Positions 27,143 to 35,504 of a stretch of DNA of 64,000 bases are shown in pieces. The position numbers were made by a program, and so were the translations under genes. The notes beneath the pieces are model-generated. The model worked only from the letters and a program-made list of their open reading frames with translations. It was not told the DNA's origin and searched no databases. The number at the start of each line of letters is the position of its first letter. Within the stretch, counting starts at the first letter, position 1. The stretch is from Flagellimonas abyssi (GTDB lineage: Bacteria; Bacteroidota; Bacteroidia; Flavobacteriales; Flavobacteriaceae), in NCBI RefSeq assembly GCF_019457905.1, contig NZ_JAHZSV010000017.1, positions 1 through 64,000 on the forward strand, read 5' to 3'.

Positions 27143-29206
27143 TTAGCTCTTCAATTTTTTAAATAGCTGTCCTGCTTTCAATTTTGCCAAGTATCCATCC
27201 AAATCTTTACGCACCTCACCAGACATTATATATAGTCCAATGATGTTCGGGAAGGACATGGCCAAGATCATCATATCCGAAAAGTCCAGTACAGCTCCCA
27301 AACTAACGGAAGCACCTACCACTACGAATACCAAGAACAACATTTTATAAATCATTTCGGAACGCTTGCTCTTTCCAAAAAGATACGTCCAAGCTCTCAT
27401 TCCATAGTAAGACCACGAAATCATGGTTGAGAATGCAAAAAGGAACACGGCCAAAGCCAGTATGTATGGGAACCAAGAGATTTGGCTACCAAAAGCATCA
27501 GAAGTCAACTGGGCACCAGCCATTCCTTCCACTTCGTGCATTCCTGTAAAAATCAACACCAAAGCGGTAAGGGTACATACCACTACGGTATCAATAAATG
27601 GCTCAAGCAAGGCAACAAAACCTTCGGATGGTGGGTGGTTGGTTTTTGCGGCACTGTGCGCAATAGCTGCAGAACCTACACCAGCCTCATTGGAGAAGGC
27701 CGCACGCTGGAAACCAATGACCAGAACTCCGAGTATACCTCCTTTAAGTGCTGAAGGGCTAAATGCTCCATCAACAATAGCAGAGAATGCCGGGCCAATA
27801 TTCTGTATGTTCATTATAATGACAGCCAAGGCAGCTACTATATATATAGATGCCATAATAGGTACGATTTTACCTGTTACCTTGGCAATACTGCTTATAC
27901 CTCCAATGATAACAACACCTACCAAGATTGCTGTAACCACTCCAAACCAGAATCCGTTACCGGCCAATACTGGAAACTGTCCTGCCAATTGTTCAAAGGA
28001 CTGGTTTGCTTGGAACATATTTCCACCGCCAAATGAGGCTCCAACGGCAAGTACGGCAAATACACCGGCCAATACTTTACCAAACCCTTTCAGGTTTCTT
28101 TTTTCAAGACCATAACGAAGGTAATTCATAGGGCCCCCAAACACACGGCCATCAGGAAGGATATCACGATATTTTACACCGAGGGTACATTCTACAAATT
28201 TTGAAGACATACCCAAAAGACCACAAACTATCATCCAGAAAGTTGCACCTGCGCCTCCTAACGATACTGCTACGGCAACACCTGCTATATTTCCGAGACC
28301 AACAGTACCGGAAACTGCAGTGGCCAATGCTTGAAAGTGGGTAACTTGCCCTGGCGCATCCGGGTCATCATATTTTCCTTTGGCCAAATCGATGGAATGT
28401 CTAAACCCACGAATGTTGATGAAGCCCATTCTAATCGTAAAGAACAGTGCGCCCAATACCAACCAGATTACAATAAAAGGAATACCTTTTATTATAGGGT
28501 CACCATTGGGATGAATCATTGCAATAGGCTCATCATATTCCACCTCAGCAAAATAATGAGCTCCTTGTTCGATTACGTGTTCTTGGTTTTCAGAGTTATA
28601 GATTACGTTTCCTTCTTTGACCTTATGTTGTAATTTACCTTTCGCAGAAGATTTAATTGTAATATCCCCGCGCTTATCACTGGTAATGACAGCGATGTCT
28701 TCACCAGCCGTAACACTGGCCTTATCGCCCTTGAGCCACTGTTTTAAGATGAACTTATCTTGGGTCTCGTTGCTCCAATCGGGTATTCCTATCAACTTTA
28801 CATCGGCATAGGCAACTGGATCATAGATTCCGATGGCGGCAAAAGGGTCCCAAAAAAGAACAGACCCCAATGCGCTTACTGCCGGGGTCATGGTTCCATT
28901 AAAAACTTCTGTTATCGATTCTGTCTCTACCTTAAATTCTTTGGTAACGGAATTACCTGCTGCATCGGTTACCGTTACGCTATAAGGTATACCTTCCACC
29001 AATCCCTTTGCAGATTTGGATGTAAGTGGTGTTTCCTGATTGCTCCACTTGTAGGTGTAGGGCTCCGTTCCTCCATCAACTTCAAGCTCTATGGCTCCAT
29101 CATTAATATTATTGGAAACATTGTAGGTCTTACCTACTACAGTCAATTCCTGTGAAAAACCAGTGGTCAATGCACAAAAAGACAATAGAAAAAGAAAATA
29201 CTTCAT
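27143..29206 (-). CDS. Alanine/glycine:cation symporter (AGCS) with SprB-like and lipoyl-like N-terminal domains
   Basis: 687 residues, well above the roughly 450-550 of ordinary AGCS carriers. Residues 1-18 are a signal peptide; about 20-95 resemble a SprB/PKD-like repeat ([12 protein letters not shown], then [16 protein letters not shown]); about 150-225 look like a barrel-sandwich (lipoyl/HlyD-like) region ([36 protein letters not shown]). The transporter proper starts near residue 243 and contains the AGCS signature region [20 protein letters not shown] and about ten further membrane segments. It would import Ala/Gly with Na+ or H+. The signal peptide puts the extra domains in the periplasm. 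It probably heads an operon with the HhH protein (15 bp) and the acyl-CoA dehydrogenase. Confidence 0.85.
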   Translation of the reverse strand: MKYFLFLLSFCALTTGFSQELTVVGKTYNVSNNINDGAIELEVDGGTEPYTYKWSNQETPLTSKSAKGLVEGIPYSVTVTDAAGNSVTKEFKVETESITEVFNGTMTPAVSALGSVLFWDPFAAIGIYDPVAYADVKLIGIPDWSNETQDKFILKQWLKGDKASVTAGEDIAVITSDKRGDITIKSSAKGKLQHKVKEGNVIYNSENQEHVIEQGAHYFAEVEYDEPIAMIHPNGDPIIKGIPFIVIWLVLGALFFTIRMGFINIRGFRHSIDLAKGKYDDPDAPGQVTHFQALATAVSGTVGLGNIAGVAVAVSLGGAGATFWMIVCGLLGMSSKFVECTLGVKYRDILPDGRVFGGPMNYLRYGLEKRNLKGFGKVLAGVFAVLAVGASFGGGNMFQANQSFEQLAGQFPVLAGNGFWFGVVTAILVGVVIIGGISSIAKVTGKIVPIMASIYIVAALAVIIMNIQNIGPAFSAIVDGAFSPSALKGGILGVLVIGFQRAAFSNEAGVGSAAIAHSAAKTNHPPSEGFVALLEPFIDTVVVCTLTALVLIFTGMHEVEGMAGAQLTSDAFGSQISWFPYILALAVFLFAFSTMISWSYYGMRAWTYLFGKSKRSEMIYKMLFLVFVVVGASVSLGAVLDFSDMMILAMSFPNIIGLYIMSGEVRKDLDGYLAKLKAGQLFKKLKS

Positions 29207-29291
29207 ATATTGAGATTAGTTAGTTTTTGGTATGATAAAGGCAACAATATCCAAAAAAAAATCAACGCTATCAAATTTTAAGTTTTTTTAA

Positions 29292-30299
29292 CTAACCGAT
29301 CTGAAACATTTGATTTAATTTCCTTATTTGCTCAGGTCTCCCCAACACTATCACCTTACTTTTTGGTTGCAACACCAAGTCCGCCTCTGGGTTGATAACA
29401 TAAGTTCCATTGGGATCTATGTAACCTATAATGGTACAGCCTGTCTTTCTTCTAAGATCTAAATCGCGAAGGGAATGACAGTCCATTTGATTGGTAAAAT
29501 CCTCTATACTCACCTCTTCCAGGTTTGTAGTATGCTCCCCTTCTATGGAAAGCTGATCTAGAAATGTGATCAAATCGGGCATTACCACCAAGGAGGCCAT
29601 ATGGTCCCCTCCTATTTTATCGGGCATAATGACCTTATTGGCCCCCGCAAATTCCAATTTTTTCACGGAAGTGATTTGCGAAGCCCTACTTATAATAAAA
29701 AGGTTCTTATTGAGTTGGCGAGCAGAAAGCACAATAAACAGGTTGGCCGCATCGTCCGGAACTGCCGTAATCAAATACTGCGCCCTGTCTATTCCCGCCT
29801 GAAGCAGTACATCATCCTCATTGGCATCGCCTTCCACGAACAAAATCTCTTCCTCATGTCGCTCGATAATTTCTTTGTCCTTTTCTATAACAACAAAAGG
29901 CTTGTTGTAGGCTATCAATTTTTCTGCTGCTTGCATGCCGTTCCTGCCGAAGCCACAGACCACAACATGGTTCGTTAGATCATCTATCTGTTTCTTCACT
30001 CTTTTCTTTTTTAGCAGTTCCAATGAGTTTCTTCCCAAAATGTACTCGGTAACCACCGATATGGCGAAACCGAAAATAAATACACTGGTAACAATTAAAA
30101 ATACGGTAAAAATCTTTGCATTGGCGTCCAATGGCCGTACCTCCGAAAATCCAACGGTGGTCACGGTGATAATGGTCATATAAATGGCCTCTATCCAAGT
30201 AAAATCGGACAGCATTTTGTAACCGATAACCCCGAACAGCAACACCACTACCATTAAGGATAGGGCCAATACTATTTTGGAGCGCATCAGTCTAATCAT
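29292..30299 (-). CDS. Potassium channel with TrkA-N (RCK) regulatory domain
   Basis: 335 residues. Two transmembrane helices (about 9-28 and 62-85) flank a pore loop with the selectivity filter TVTTVGFSE, a TVGF variant of the usual TVGYG. A Rossmann RCK-N domain follows (NHVVVCGFGRNGMQAAEKL, about 109-225) and then an RCK-C domain (about 250-335). It is MthK-like: a tetrameric channel gated by a ligand bound to the RCK ring. It is last of a four-gene operon after the PspC-domain gene, with a 2-bp gap. Confidence 0.9.
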   Translation of the reverse strand: MIRLMRSKIVLALSLMVVVLLFGVIGYKMLSDFTWIEAIYMTIITVTTVGFSEVRPLDANAKIFTVFLIVTSVFIFGFAISVVTEYILGRNSLELLKKKRVKKQIDDLTNHVVVCGFGRNGMQAAEKLIAYNKPFVVIEKDKEIIERHEEEILFVEGDANEDDVLLQAGIDRAQYLITAVPDDAANLFIVLSARQLNKNLFIISRASQITSVKKLEFAGANKVIMPDKIGGDHMASLVVMPDLITFLDQLSIEGEHTTNLEEVSIEDFTNQMDCHSLRDLDLRRKTGCTIIGYIDPNGTYVINPEADLVLQPKSKVIVLGRPEQIRKLNQMFQIG

Positions 30300-30301
30300 G
30301 T

Positions 30302-30529
30302 CTACAGGTCAAATACAGATGTTCTTTTGGTATAGATCAAGTCTTTGATTCTAAGCCAAAAAGCTATGAACAGGTATAGCGCAAATCCAAAGCCCAGGGT
30401 AACAAAAGTTAAATAAATAAAACTGGTACGCACCACGCGGGCCCGTATGCCCAAACGCTCAGCAATCCGGCCACAAACCTCGAATCCTCTTTTTTGAAAG
30501 TAATAAAGGGTGTTATAGAACAAAGACAT
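30302..30529 (-). CDS. PspC-domain small membrane protein
   Basis: 75 residues from the ATG at 30529; an in-frame TTG two codons earlier is possible. It has the PspC domain pattern 'GFEVCGRIAERLGIRARVVRTSFIY' followed by one membrane helix (about 40-60). PspC proteins belong to the envelope-stress response. It lies 8 bp after the DUF2851 stop. Confidence 0.8.
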   Translation of the reverse strand: MSLFYNTLYYFQKRGFEVCGRIAERLGIRARVVRTSFIYLTFVTLGFGFALYLFIAFWLRIKDLIYTKRTSVFDL

Positions 30530-30537
30530 AGCCAAAA

Positions 30538-31818
30538 TTATGTATTTCTATTTAATAATTGTGTACCGATCACGCATTGCATACATTTATTTTTAACGCA
30601 GTAATTTGTATATAATTCTAATTTTGCTTGACTCTCCAATGCATTTTGGGTTTTCGGTCCCATTTTGTCAAAATTTTTGATGATGGAATTGTCCTCTCTC
30701 CCCAATTCGGACATTAATGAAATCAACTCATCGTTCCAATCCCTCCCAGTATGTTTGGCATAACAGAATTTGATGGGCACCAACGTATTGATGACAACAA
30801 GGTCGATAAACTTTTTGGACAGTTTTTTTGTACTCTTTTTAGAAGCCTTACCAAAGGTATAATGGTCTTGCCAATATTTTCCAGCACCAATTTCAAACAC
30901 TTGATAAATAGATTCCAAGGAATTCGACTCCATCAATCTGGAAAAAAGGTTGTGGTTTTTCAAACACAGGTTGACCAATTGCGAAATTCGAACAGTTGGA
31001 AAATTCATCGGCCGCAATCCAAAAAATTCTGGTTTTGATTGTGACTCTTCCATATCAAATTTACGAAGCAGGTAATCATACTCCTTTTGAAGCTGCACAT
31101 AATAGGAGTCCGAACATTCCTCCATCCTCAAAAGACCAAAATGTCCAAAGAGCAACGCTTCCAACTGCAAGGGCTCGTTGATGGTTTTCCTAACGATTGA
31201 AAAATCCAGTTGTCGCGCACGGTCTAAAAAATATTGCCCATTTACCTTGGAGCCAAAATTCTTGGCCAAGAGTATAAACAACACTGCTTCCCAATCATTC
31301 TTGGATGTCTGTAAAAGTTCAATTATCAATTGGGATTTATGCTCCAGTCGCTCAATGTACAAACGATGCAACCAGTTGTCAATCAAAAAAGGGTCAACAT
31401 CTTTCAGGTCCCTCTCACAGTTGATAAAGTTAATCCGGGAATTGTCCATTAAGTTCCGATAACCCTCCAACAACTTGCCGGACACGTAGCGCTTTACTTC
31501 CAAGGTGGGAATTTGAGAACCATCTTTCCTAAAAACAGCAATGTCATCCTCCCATACCACATGGAGAATGACATTGTTGTAATTTTCATCTGTTTCGTGA
31601 TGGTGCACATACCAATCGGAGGATTTGATGTGCATTTCCACATTCCCGGCCCAGAGCTGCCCGTCGATTTCGACCTTGGCATTGAAAAAATCCGGGCCGG
31701 CCAAACTGTTTTGGGTCCCCAGAGCCTTGACCAGAATAGGTTCACCGTTACCCGTACGCAGGTTTTCCGTTGGAAGCTTGTTGTGCTTCCAAATAAAATA
31801 AAGTAGGTCTTCTCGCAT
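30538..31818 (-). CDS. DUF2851 family protein
   Basis: 426 residues beginning MREDLLYFIWKHNKLPTENLRT, then 'GPDFFNAKVEIDGQLWAGNVEMHIKSSDWYVH' and a Cys-containing C-terminus with CVKNKCMQCVIG. This matches the DUF2851 family of Bacteroidota. The GPDF...E..I ...D..H residues of the first 80 positions look like a nuclease-type core (Asp, Glu-x-x-x-Lys), and the terminal Cys cluster could bind a metal; both are inference. It is second in the rhodanese-DUF2851-PspC-channel operon. Confidence 0.8.
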   Translation of the reverse strand: MREDLLYFIWKHNKLPTENLRTGNGEPILVKALGTQNSLAGPDFFNAKVEIDGQLWAGNVEMHIKSSDWYVHHHETDENYNNVILHVVWEDDIAVFRKDGSQIPTLEVKRYVSGKLLEGYRNLMDNSRINFINCERDLKDVDPFLIDNWLHRLYIERLEHKSQLIIELLQTSKNDWEAVLFILLAKNFGSKVNGQYFLDRARQLDFSIVRKTINEPLQLEALLFGHFGLLRMEECSDSYYVQLQKEYDYLLRKFDMEESQSKPEFFGLRPMNFPTVRISQLVNLCLKNHNLFSRLMESNSLESIYQVFEIGAGKYWQDHYTFGKASKKSTKKLSKKFIDLVVINTLVPIKFCYAKHTGRDWNDELISLMSELGREDNSIIKNFDKMGPKTQNALESQAKLELYTNYCVKNKCMQCVIGTQLLNRNT

Positions 31819-31839
31819 TGATTTGGGATAAATGGAGGT

Positions 31840-32151
31840 CTACTCTTCTACATCGCCGTCCCAGTTCATAAAACCGCCCTCCAGATTATAGGCATTTTCG
31901 AACCCGAGACTGTTCATTATGGCACAGGCCTGACCGCTACGGTTTCCAGACCTGCAGTAAACGTAATAGTTTTTGGACTTGTCCAATTTTTCCAGTTCAT
32001 CGACAAATTCTTGTCCTAAATATATATCGATGTTCGTTGAACCTGGGATATACCCTTCTTCAACTTCTTCCGGGGTGCGTACATCCAAAATAAAGGCGTT
32101 GTTATCATTTTCCAATTGTTCCGCCCATTCTTCTTGTGATAGATCTGACAT
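31840..32151 (-). CDS. Rhodanese-like domain protein
   Basis: 103 residues, a single rhodanese domain. The active-site loop YVYCRSGNRSGQA carries the catalytic Cys, and the CH2 motif region is LEGGFMNW. It is a soluble sulfurtransferase or persulfide carrier, partner unknown. It opens the operon that runs through DUF2851, PspC and the K+ channel. Confidence 0.9.
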   Translation of the reverse strand: MSDLSQEEWAEQLENDNNAFILDVRTPEEVEEGYIPGSTNIDIYLGQEFVDELEKLDKSKNYYVYCRSGNRSGQACAIMNSLGFENAYNLEGGFMNWDGDVEE

Positions 32152-32182
32152 TATTTTTCTATTTAGATTGATACAAAAATAA

Positions 32183-32210
32183 AAATCCGAAGCATTATTA
32201 CTCCGGATTT
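32183..32210 (-). terminator. Terminator of the TlpA/peroxiredoxin-like operon
   Basis: In minus-strand RNA a 10-bp stem (32210-32201 with 32192-32183, one G-U) and 8-nt loop are followed by UUAUUUUUG. Confidence 0.75.
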
Positions 32211-32235
32211 ACAAATTCTTTATTTTGAACAGGGT

Positions 32236-32868
32236 CTATTTTATCCCACATCCAATGGCTTTTGTTGTTTTTGGATTGATTTCATTTCCTGCCAACATTG
32301 CGTTCACGGCATTTTCCACAAAGGGTTCCTCCACTTGTGATGCATCCTGATAATTGTCGTCGATAGTCCCTATATACCTAACCACATTCCCTATTGTCGT
32401 TTTCTCCAAAAGAAAAACATGTGGGGTACGCGTAGCTCCATATTGCGGGTAGACTTTTTGGCCCTCGTCCAAGAGGTACGGAAAAGTGAAACCTTTTTTA
32501 TCGGCACGCTCTTTCATTTTGGCAAAACTATCGCCTGATTTAACGCTTGGATCGTTCGGATTAATGGCAATAACGGGCACACCTTGAGGTTTGTATTTGG
32601 CATCCAAGGCAATTATTCTATCCTCATAGGCCTGGGCATAGGGGCAAGTATTACAGGTAAAGATCACCAAAAAACCTTTGGCACTACCATAATCCGACAG
32701 CGATACCATGTTCCCATCCACATTTTTCAATGAGAAGTCGTCGGCCAGATCACCGATTTCGTACCCATCATTCAAATTATGTTCGGCCGCCACTTTGAAC
32801 CCTACGGCAAAAGATGCCACAAAGATCAATAGTAATGCGGACCATCCTAAAATTCTGATTTTTTTCAT
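32236..32868 (-). CDS. Thioredoxin-fold (AhpC/TSA-like) redox protein, exported
   Basis: 210 residues. A membrane/signal segment (about 6-26) precedes a peroxiredoxin-like thioredoxin fold: GDLADDFSLKNVDGNMVSLSDY, then FTCNTCPYAQAYEDR with a CxxC pair in place of the single peroxidatic Cys, then ATRTPHVFLL with the cis-Pro. It resembles redoxin-family periplasmic thiol proteins. It follows the TlpA-like lipoprotein gene by 6 bp, so the two probably act together in periplasmic thiol reduction. Confidence 0.85.
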   Translation of the reverse strand: MKKIRILGWSALLLIFVASFAVGFKVAAEHNLNDGYEIGDLADDFSLKNVDGNMVSLSDYGSAKGFLVIFTCNTCPYAQAYEDRIIALDAKYKPQGVPVIAINPNDPSVKSGDSFAKMKERADKKGFTFPYLLDEGQKVYPQYGATRTPHVFLLEKTTIGNVVRYIGTIDDNYQDASQVEEPFVENAVNAMLAGNEINPKTTKAIGCGIK

Positions 32869-32874
32869 AGCTCA

Positions 32875-33429
32875 TCAGTTTATGAATGTTTTCAACTCAT
32901 TATTAAGTTCCTCGTACGTGAAACCACGCTCGTAAAAAGTTCGTTTTTCCTTATTATATATCAAGGTAGCTGGAATACCTCCGCCCCACTCCTCGGAGAC
33001 TTTGGGTATCCAATCATTTTGTTTGGGGTCGTCCAGTATCACCACTTGGGATTGTATTTTATTTTTCTCCACATAGGGTTCCAAACGGCTCTTCCACATA
33101 TTGGGCATATCCAAACTCACCAAAACCACCTCTACATTTTTCTCACCATATTCGGAATTGATTCGCTCAAAATGAGGCATCTCCTCTATACAAGGTTTGC
33201 ACCATGTTGCCCAGAAATTTATAACATAGGTCTTGCCATCATTATTATGTAGCAATGGTTCAAAACCATCAAAATCATATATGGGAAAGGGAATATCATT
33301 CTGCTCATCACCATCCTTCACAACCATTTCATTCTCAACAATCTCGGATTTGCCATTATCCGCTTTCTTCTTTTCAGCGCACCCGAAAAAAATTGACATC
33401 ACCAACAAAACCAACAATAACCTATTCAT
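32875..33429 (-). CDS. TlpA-like thioredoxin lipoprotein
   Basis: 184 residues. A lipoprotein signal with lipobox FFGC (Cys17) is followed by a low-complexity linker and a TlpA/ResA-like thioredoxin fold with WATWCKPCIEEMPHF (CxxC) and the cis-Pro at GGIPATLIYN. It is probably anchored to a membrane facing the periplasm and reduces protein disulfides, for example in cytochrome c assembly. It is first of a two-gene operon divergent from marR. Confidence 0.88.
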   Translation of the reverse strand: MNRLLLVLLVMSIFFGCAEKKKADNGKSEIVENEMVVKDGDEQNDIPFPIYDFDGFEPLLHNNDGKTYVINFWATWCKPCIEEMPHFERINSEYGEKNVEVVLVSLDMPNMWKSRLEPYVEKNKIQSQVVILDDPKQNDWIPKVSEEWGGGIPATLIYNKEKRTFYERGFTYEELNNELKTFIN

Positions 33430-33508
33430 TACCTGAATTTTACAATTTAAAAATACGCACTACACATGCCATTTTTCCAGTCTTTAACAAAAAATTATCT
33501 ATCATAAA

Positions 33509-33551
33509 TTTGGATTGAAGGCCTAAATCAATATACATTTGTATATACAAA
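33509..33551 (+). promoter_or_regulatory. marR promoter overlapping a palindromic operator
   Basis: TTTG (33509-33512), a 21-nt spacer, TACATTTG (33534-33541): a very good Bacteroidota promoter. The last bases of the -7 box lie inside a perfect 14-bp palindrome TTTGTATATACAAA (33538-33551). A repressor bound there would block the start site, which fits MarR autoregulation. Confidence 0.6.
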
Positions 33552-33563
33552 TATTGTTTGTAC

Positions 33564-34010
33564 ATGAATGTTGAAGAAATTATAAAAACCTCAAAAAAGA
33601 TTCCATTGGAACCAAGAACTCTGATTCATATGCAGCTTGTTCATAACAAGGTTATTGAAACTATGCATTCAGCGCTCAAACCTTTTGAGGTATCCCTGCA
33701 ACAATTCAATGTGCTGCGCATTTTACGTGGACAACAGGGCAAACCTGCCAATCTATCTACATTGAATGAAAGAATGGTCACCAAAATGAGCAATACAACA
33801 AGATTAGTGGATAAGCTTTTGAACAAGGGGTTTGTAAACCGTTATGTATGCCCATCCAATCGAAGAAAAGTTGAGATTTTGATTACGGATGAAGGCCTCA
33901 AGGCTTTGGAACAGATGGACGAAGCTCTACTTGAAGCACACAAAACGATCTACAAGAATTTCAATCAGAACGATTTAGAGAAACTAAATGACTTACTAGA
34001 TAAATTTTAA
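33564..34010 (+). CDS. MarR-family transcriptional regulator
   Basis: 148 residues from the ATG at 33564; an in-frame TTG two codons upstream is less likely. It is a winged helix-turn-helix protein: 'LQQFNVLRILRGQ', the recognition segment 'LNERMVTKMSNTTRLVDKLLNKGFV' and a wing with CPSNRRKVEILITDEG. It likely represses its own promoter through the palindrome at 33538-33551 and controls the nitroreductase (7 bp downstream) and YceI genes. Inducer unknown. Confidence 0.9.
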   Translation: MNVEEIIKTSKKIPLEPRTLIHMQLVHNKVIETMHSALKPFEVSLQQFNVLRILRGQQGKPANLSTLNERMVTKMSNTTRLVDKLLNKGFVNRYVCPSNRRKVEILITDEGLKALEQMDEALLEAHKTIYKNFNQNDLEKLNDLLDKF

Positions 34011-34017
34011 AGAAAGT

Positions 34018-34650
34018 ATGAGTACAGTAATTGAACATAGAACTTGGCGCTACGCCACCAAGAAATTTGATGCCACGAAAAAGGTATCGGAGGAAGACCT
34101 GGAAACACTGATAGAGGCTACACGCTTAAGCGCCTCTTCCTACGGGCTGCAACCCTATCATATATTGGTAATTTCAAACCAAGAAACAAAAGAGCAGTTA
34201 AAACCGGCATCTTGGAATCAGTCTCAAATTACGGATGCATCGCATATCATCGTTTTTGCAAACGCAACGGACTTTGGCGAAGAATTGGTAGATGATTACG
34301 TGGCCAACGTGAGCCAAACCAGAAATATCCCCGAAGAAGGATTGAGGGGATATGCCGAATTTATGAAGTCCAAGTTGATAGACCTGCCTCTTGAAACCAA
34401 AGATAGTTGGACTGCCAAACAGGCTTACATTGCCTTCGGAAATTTGATGCAGGCCGCTGCGGAATTAAAAATTGACACCTGTCCCATGGAAGGTTTTGAA
34501 TCCGAAAAATACAATGAAATTTTGGGGCTTGAGGATAAAAACCTCAACGCTGCAGTAGTATTGGCCATAGGATACCGTTCCGAAGAGGACGAAACCCAAC
34601 ACTACGCCAAGGTTAGAAAATCAACAGAAGAATTATTTACTCTAATATAA
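34018..34650 (+). CDS. NAD(P)H-dependent oxidoreductase, nitroreductase family
   Basis: 210 residues. FMN-binding signatures are RTWRYATKKFD at the start, RLSASSYGLQPYHILVI, and KQAYIAFGNLMQAAAELKIDTCPMEGFE; the C-terminus has VVLAIGYRSEEDE. It resembles NfsB-type flavin reductases that act on quinones or nitro compounds. It is directly downstream of marR and is probably its regulated target. Confidence 0.9.
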   Translation: MSTVIEHRTWRYATKKFDATKKVSEEDLETLIEATRLSASSYGLQPYHILVISNQETKEQLKPASWNQSQITDASHIIVFANATDFGEELVDDYVANVSQTRNIPEEGLRGYAEFMKSKLIDLPLETKDSWTAKQAYIAFGNLMQAAAELKIDTCPMEGFESEKYNEILGLEDKNLNAAVVLAIGYRSEEDETQHYAKVRKSTEELFTLI

Positions 34651-34690
34651 TTATTGAACCCTTAACAATTAAATAGAAATTAAAACAATC

Positions 34691-35260
34691 ATGAAAAAGA
34701 CAATTCTAAGCTTAACGTTGGTAACCGTATTAGGTACCTCAGCAAATGCAAACCCTATCAAAGAAACCAAAGAAGTAAAAACTTCTGAAAGCCAAGTAAC
34801 CTGGAAAGGCTACAAAGTAGGAGGTTCGCACGAAGGTACTATTAGCCTAAAATCCGGGGCTTTGGAATTTGATGGTGAAAAGTTGGTAGGCGGAGAGTTT
34901 GTTGTGGATATGACCAGCATCAACACAACCGATTTGGAAGGTGATTACAAAGGTCAATTGGACGGACACCTTAAATCCGATGACTTTTTTGGTACTGCCA
35001 ATCACCCTACCGCCAAATTGGTTTTCACTAAAGTAAAGTCTACTGGAAAAAATTCTTACGACGTAACTGGTGATCTTACCATAAAAGGAACTACAGAGCC
35101 TGTTACTTTTGAAGTTTCCGTGTATGGGGATAAAGCAACCGCTTCCTTGAAGGTTGACAGAACCAAATACGACGTAAAATACGGATCGGGAATCATTGGT
35201 ACCGCCAAGGACAAATTGATCTACGACGAGTTTGATTTGGTAGTTGACCTACAGATGTAA
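34691..35260 (+). CDS. YceI-family periplasmic protein
   Basis: 189 residues. A signal peptide (1-21, ending SANA) precedes the YceI lipocalin-like barrel: SQVTWKGYKVGGSHEGTISLKSG, LDGHLKSDDFFGTANHPTAKLVF and 'LTIKGTTEPVTF'. YceI proteins bind polyprenoids or other long lipids. A marR-nitroreductase-yceI run is a recurrent arrangement in Flavobacteriia, as far as I recall, perhaps for quinone or lipid stress. A terminator follows. Confidence 0.9.
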   Translation: MKKTILSLTLVTVLGTSANANPIKETKEVKTSESQVTWKGYKVGGSHEGTISLKSGALEFDGEKLVGGEFVVDMTSINTTDLEGDYKGQLDGHLKSDDFFGTANHPTAKLVFTKVKSTGKNSYDVTGDLTIKGTTEPVTFEVSVYGDKATASLKVDRTKYDVKYGSGIIGTAKDKLIYDEFDLVVDLQM

Positions 35261-35281
35261 TCAACTCCTGTTTAGTGTGTG

Positions 35282-35319
35282 AAAATCCCGTCCAAGATAT
35301 TTCTAGGACGGGATTTTTT
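35282..35319 (+). terminator. yceI terminator
   Basis: A 12-bp stem (35282-35293 with 35306-35317) and 12-nt loop ending in TTTTTT. It insulates yceI from the trp promoter. Confidence 0.85.
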
Positions 35320-35337
35320 ATTTTAAACAAAACATTG

Positions 35338-35368
35338 TTGTGCCGTTAAAAATTCCTTCCTATATTTG
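35338..35368 (+). promoter_or_regulatory. trp operon promoter
   Basis: TTG (35338-35340), a 20-nt spacer, and TATATTTG (35361-35368). The leader-peptide ATG is at 35374, 5 nt beyond the box, so the trp mRNA is predicted to start at or just before that ATG. Confidence 0.6.
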
Positions 35369-35373
35369 ATGCA

Positions 35374-35430
35374 ATGATTAACAGAATATCAAATAATTGG
35401 TGGTGGATTAACTTACGTCGAACTTCGTGA
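35374..35430 (+). CDS. trpL: trp operon leader peptide
   Basis: An 18-residue ORF, MINRISNNWWWINLRRTS, with three consecutive Trp codons (35398-35406) and TGA stop. It is followed by an attenuator hairpin 28 nt after the stop and then trpE, so it is the tryptophan sensor: ribosomes stall on the Trp codons when charged tRNA-Trp is scarce. It lacks a Shine-Dalgarno and its ATG lies at the predicted 5' end of the mRNA. Confidence 0.85.
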   Translation: MINRISNNWWWINLRRTS

Positions 35431-35457
35431 GCTAAGTCCCCATTATAATCATACAAG

Positions 35458-35485
35458 AGGCTTGTCATCACGACAGGCCTTTTTT
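35458..35485 (+). terminator. trp attenuator
   Basis: AGGCTTGTC (35458-35466) pairs with GACAGGCCT (35472-35480, one G-U), 5-nt loop, then TTTTTT. A competing partner for the left arm is TAAGTC (35433-35438), which could pair with GGCTTG (35459-35464) as an antiterminator. TAAGT in turn can pair with ACTTA (35411-35415) just after the Trp codons. These are the segments of a classic translation-coupled attenuator. Confidence 0.8.
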
Positions 35486-35504
35486 AATTTATATAAGTAC
35501 CAAA

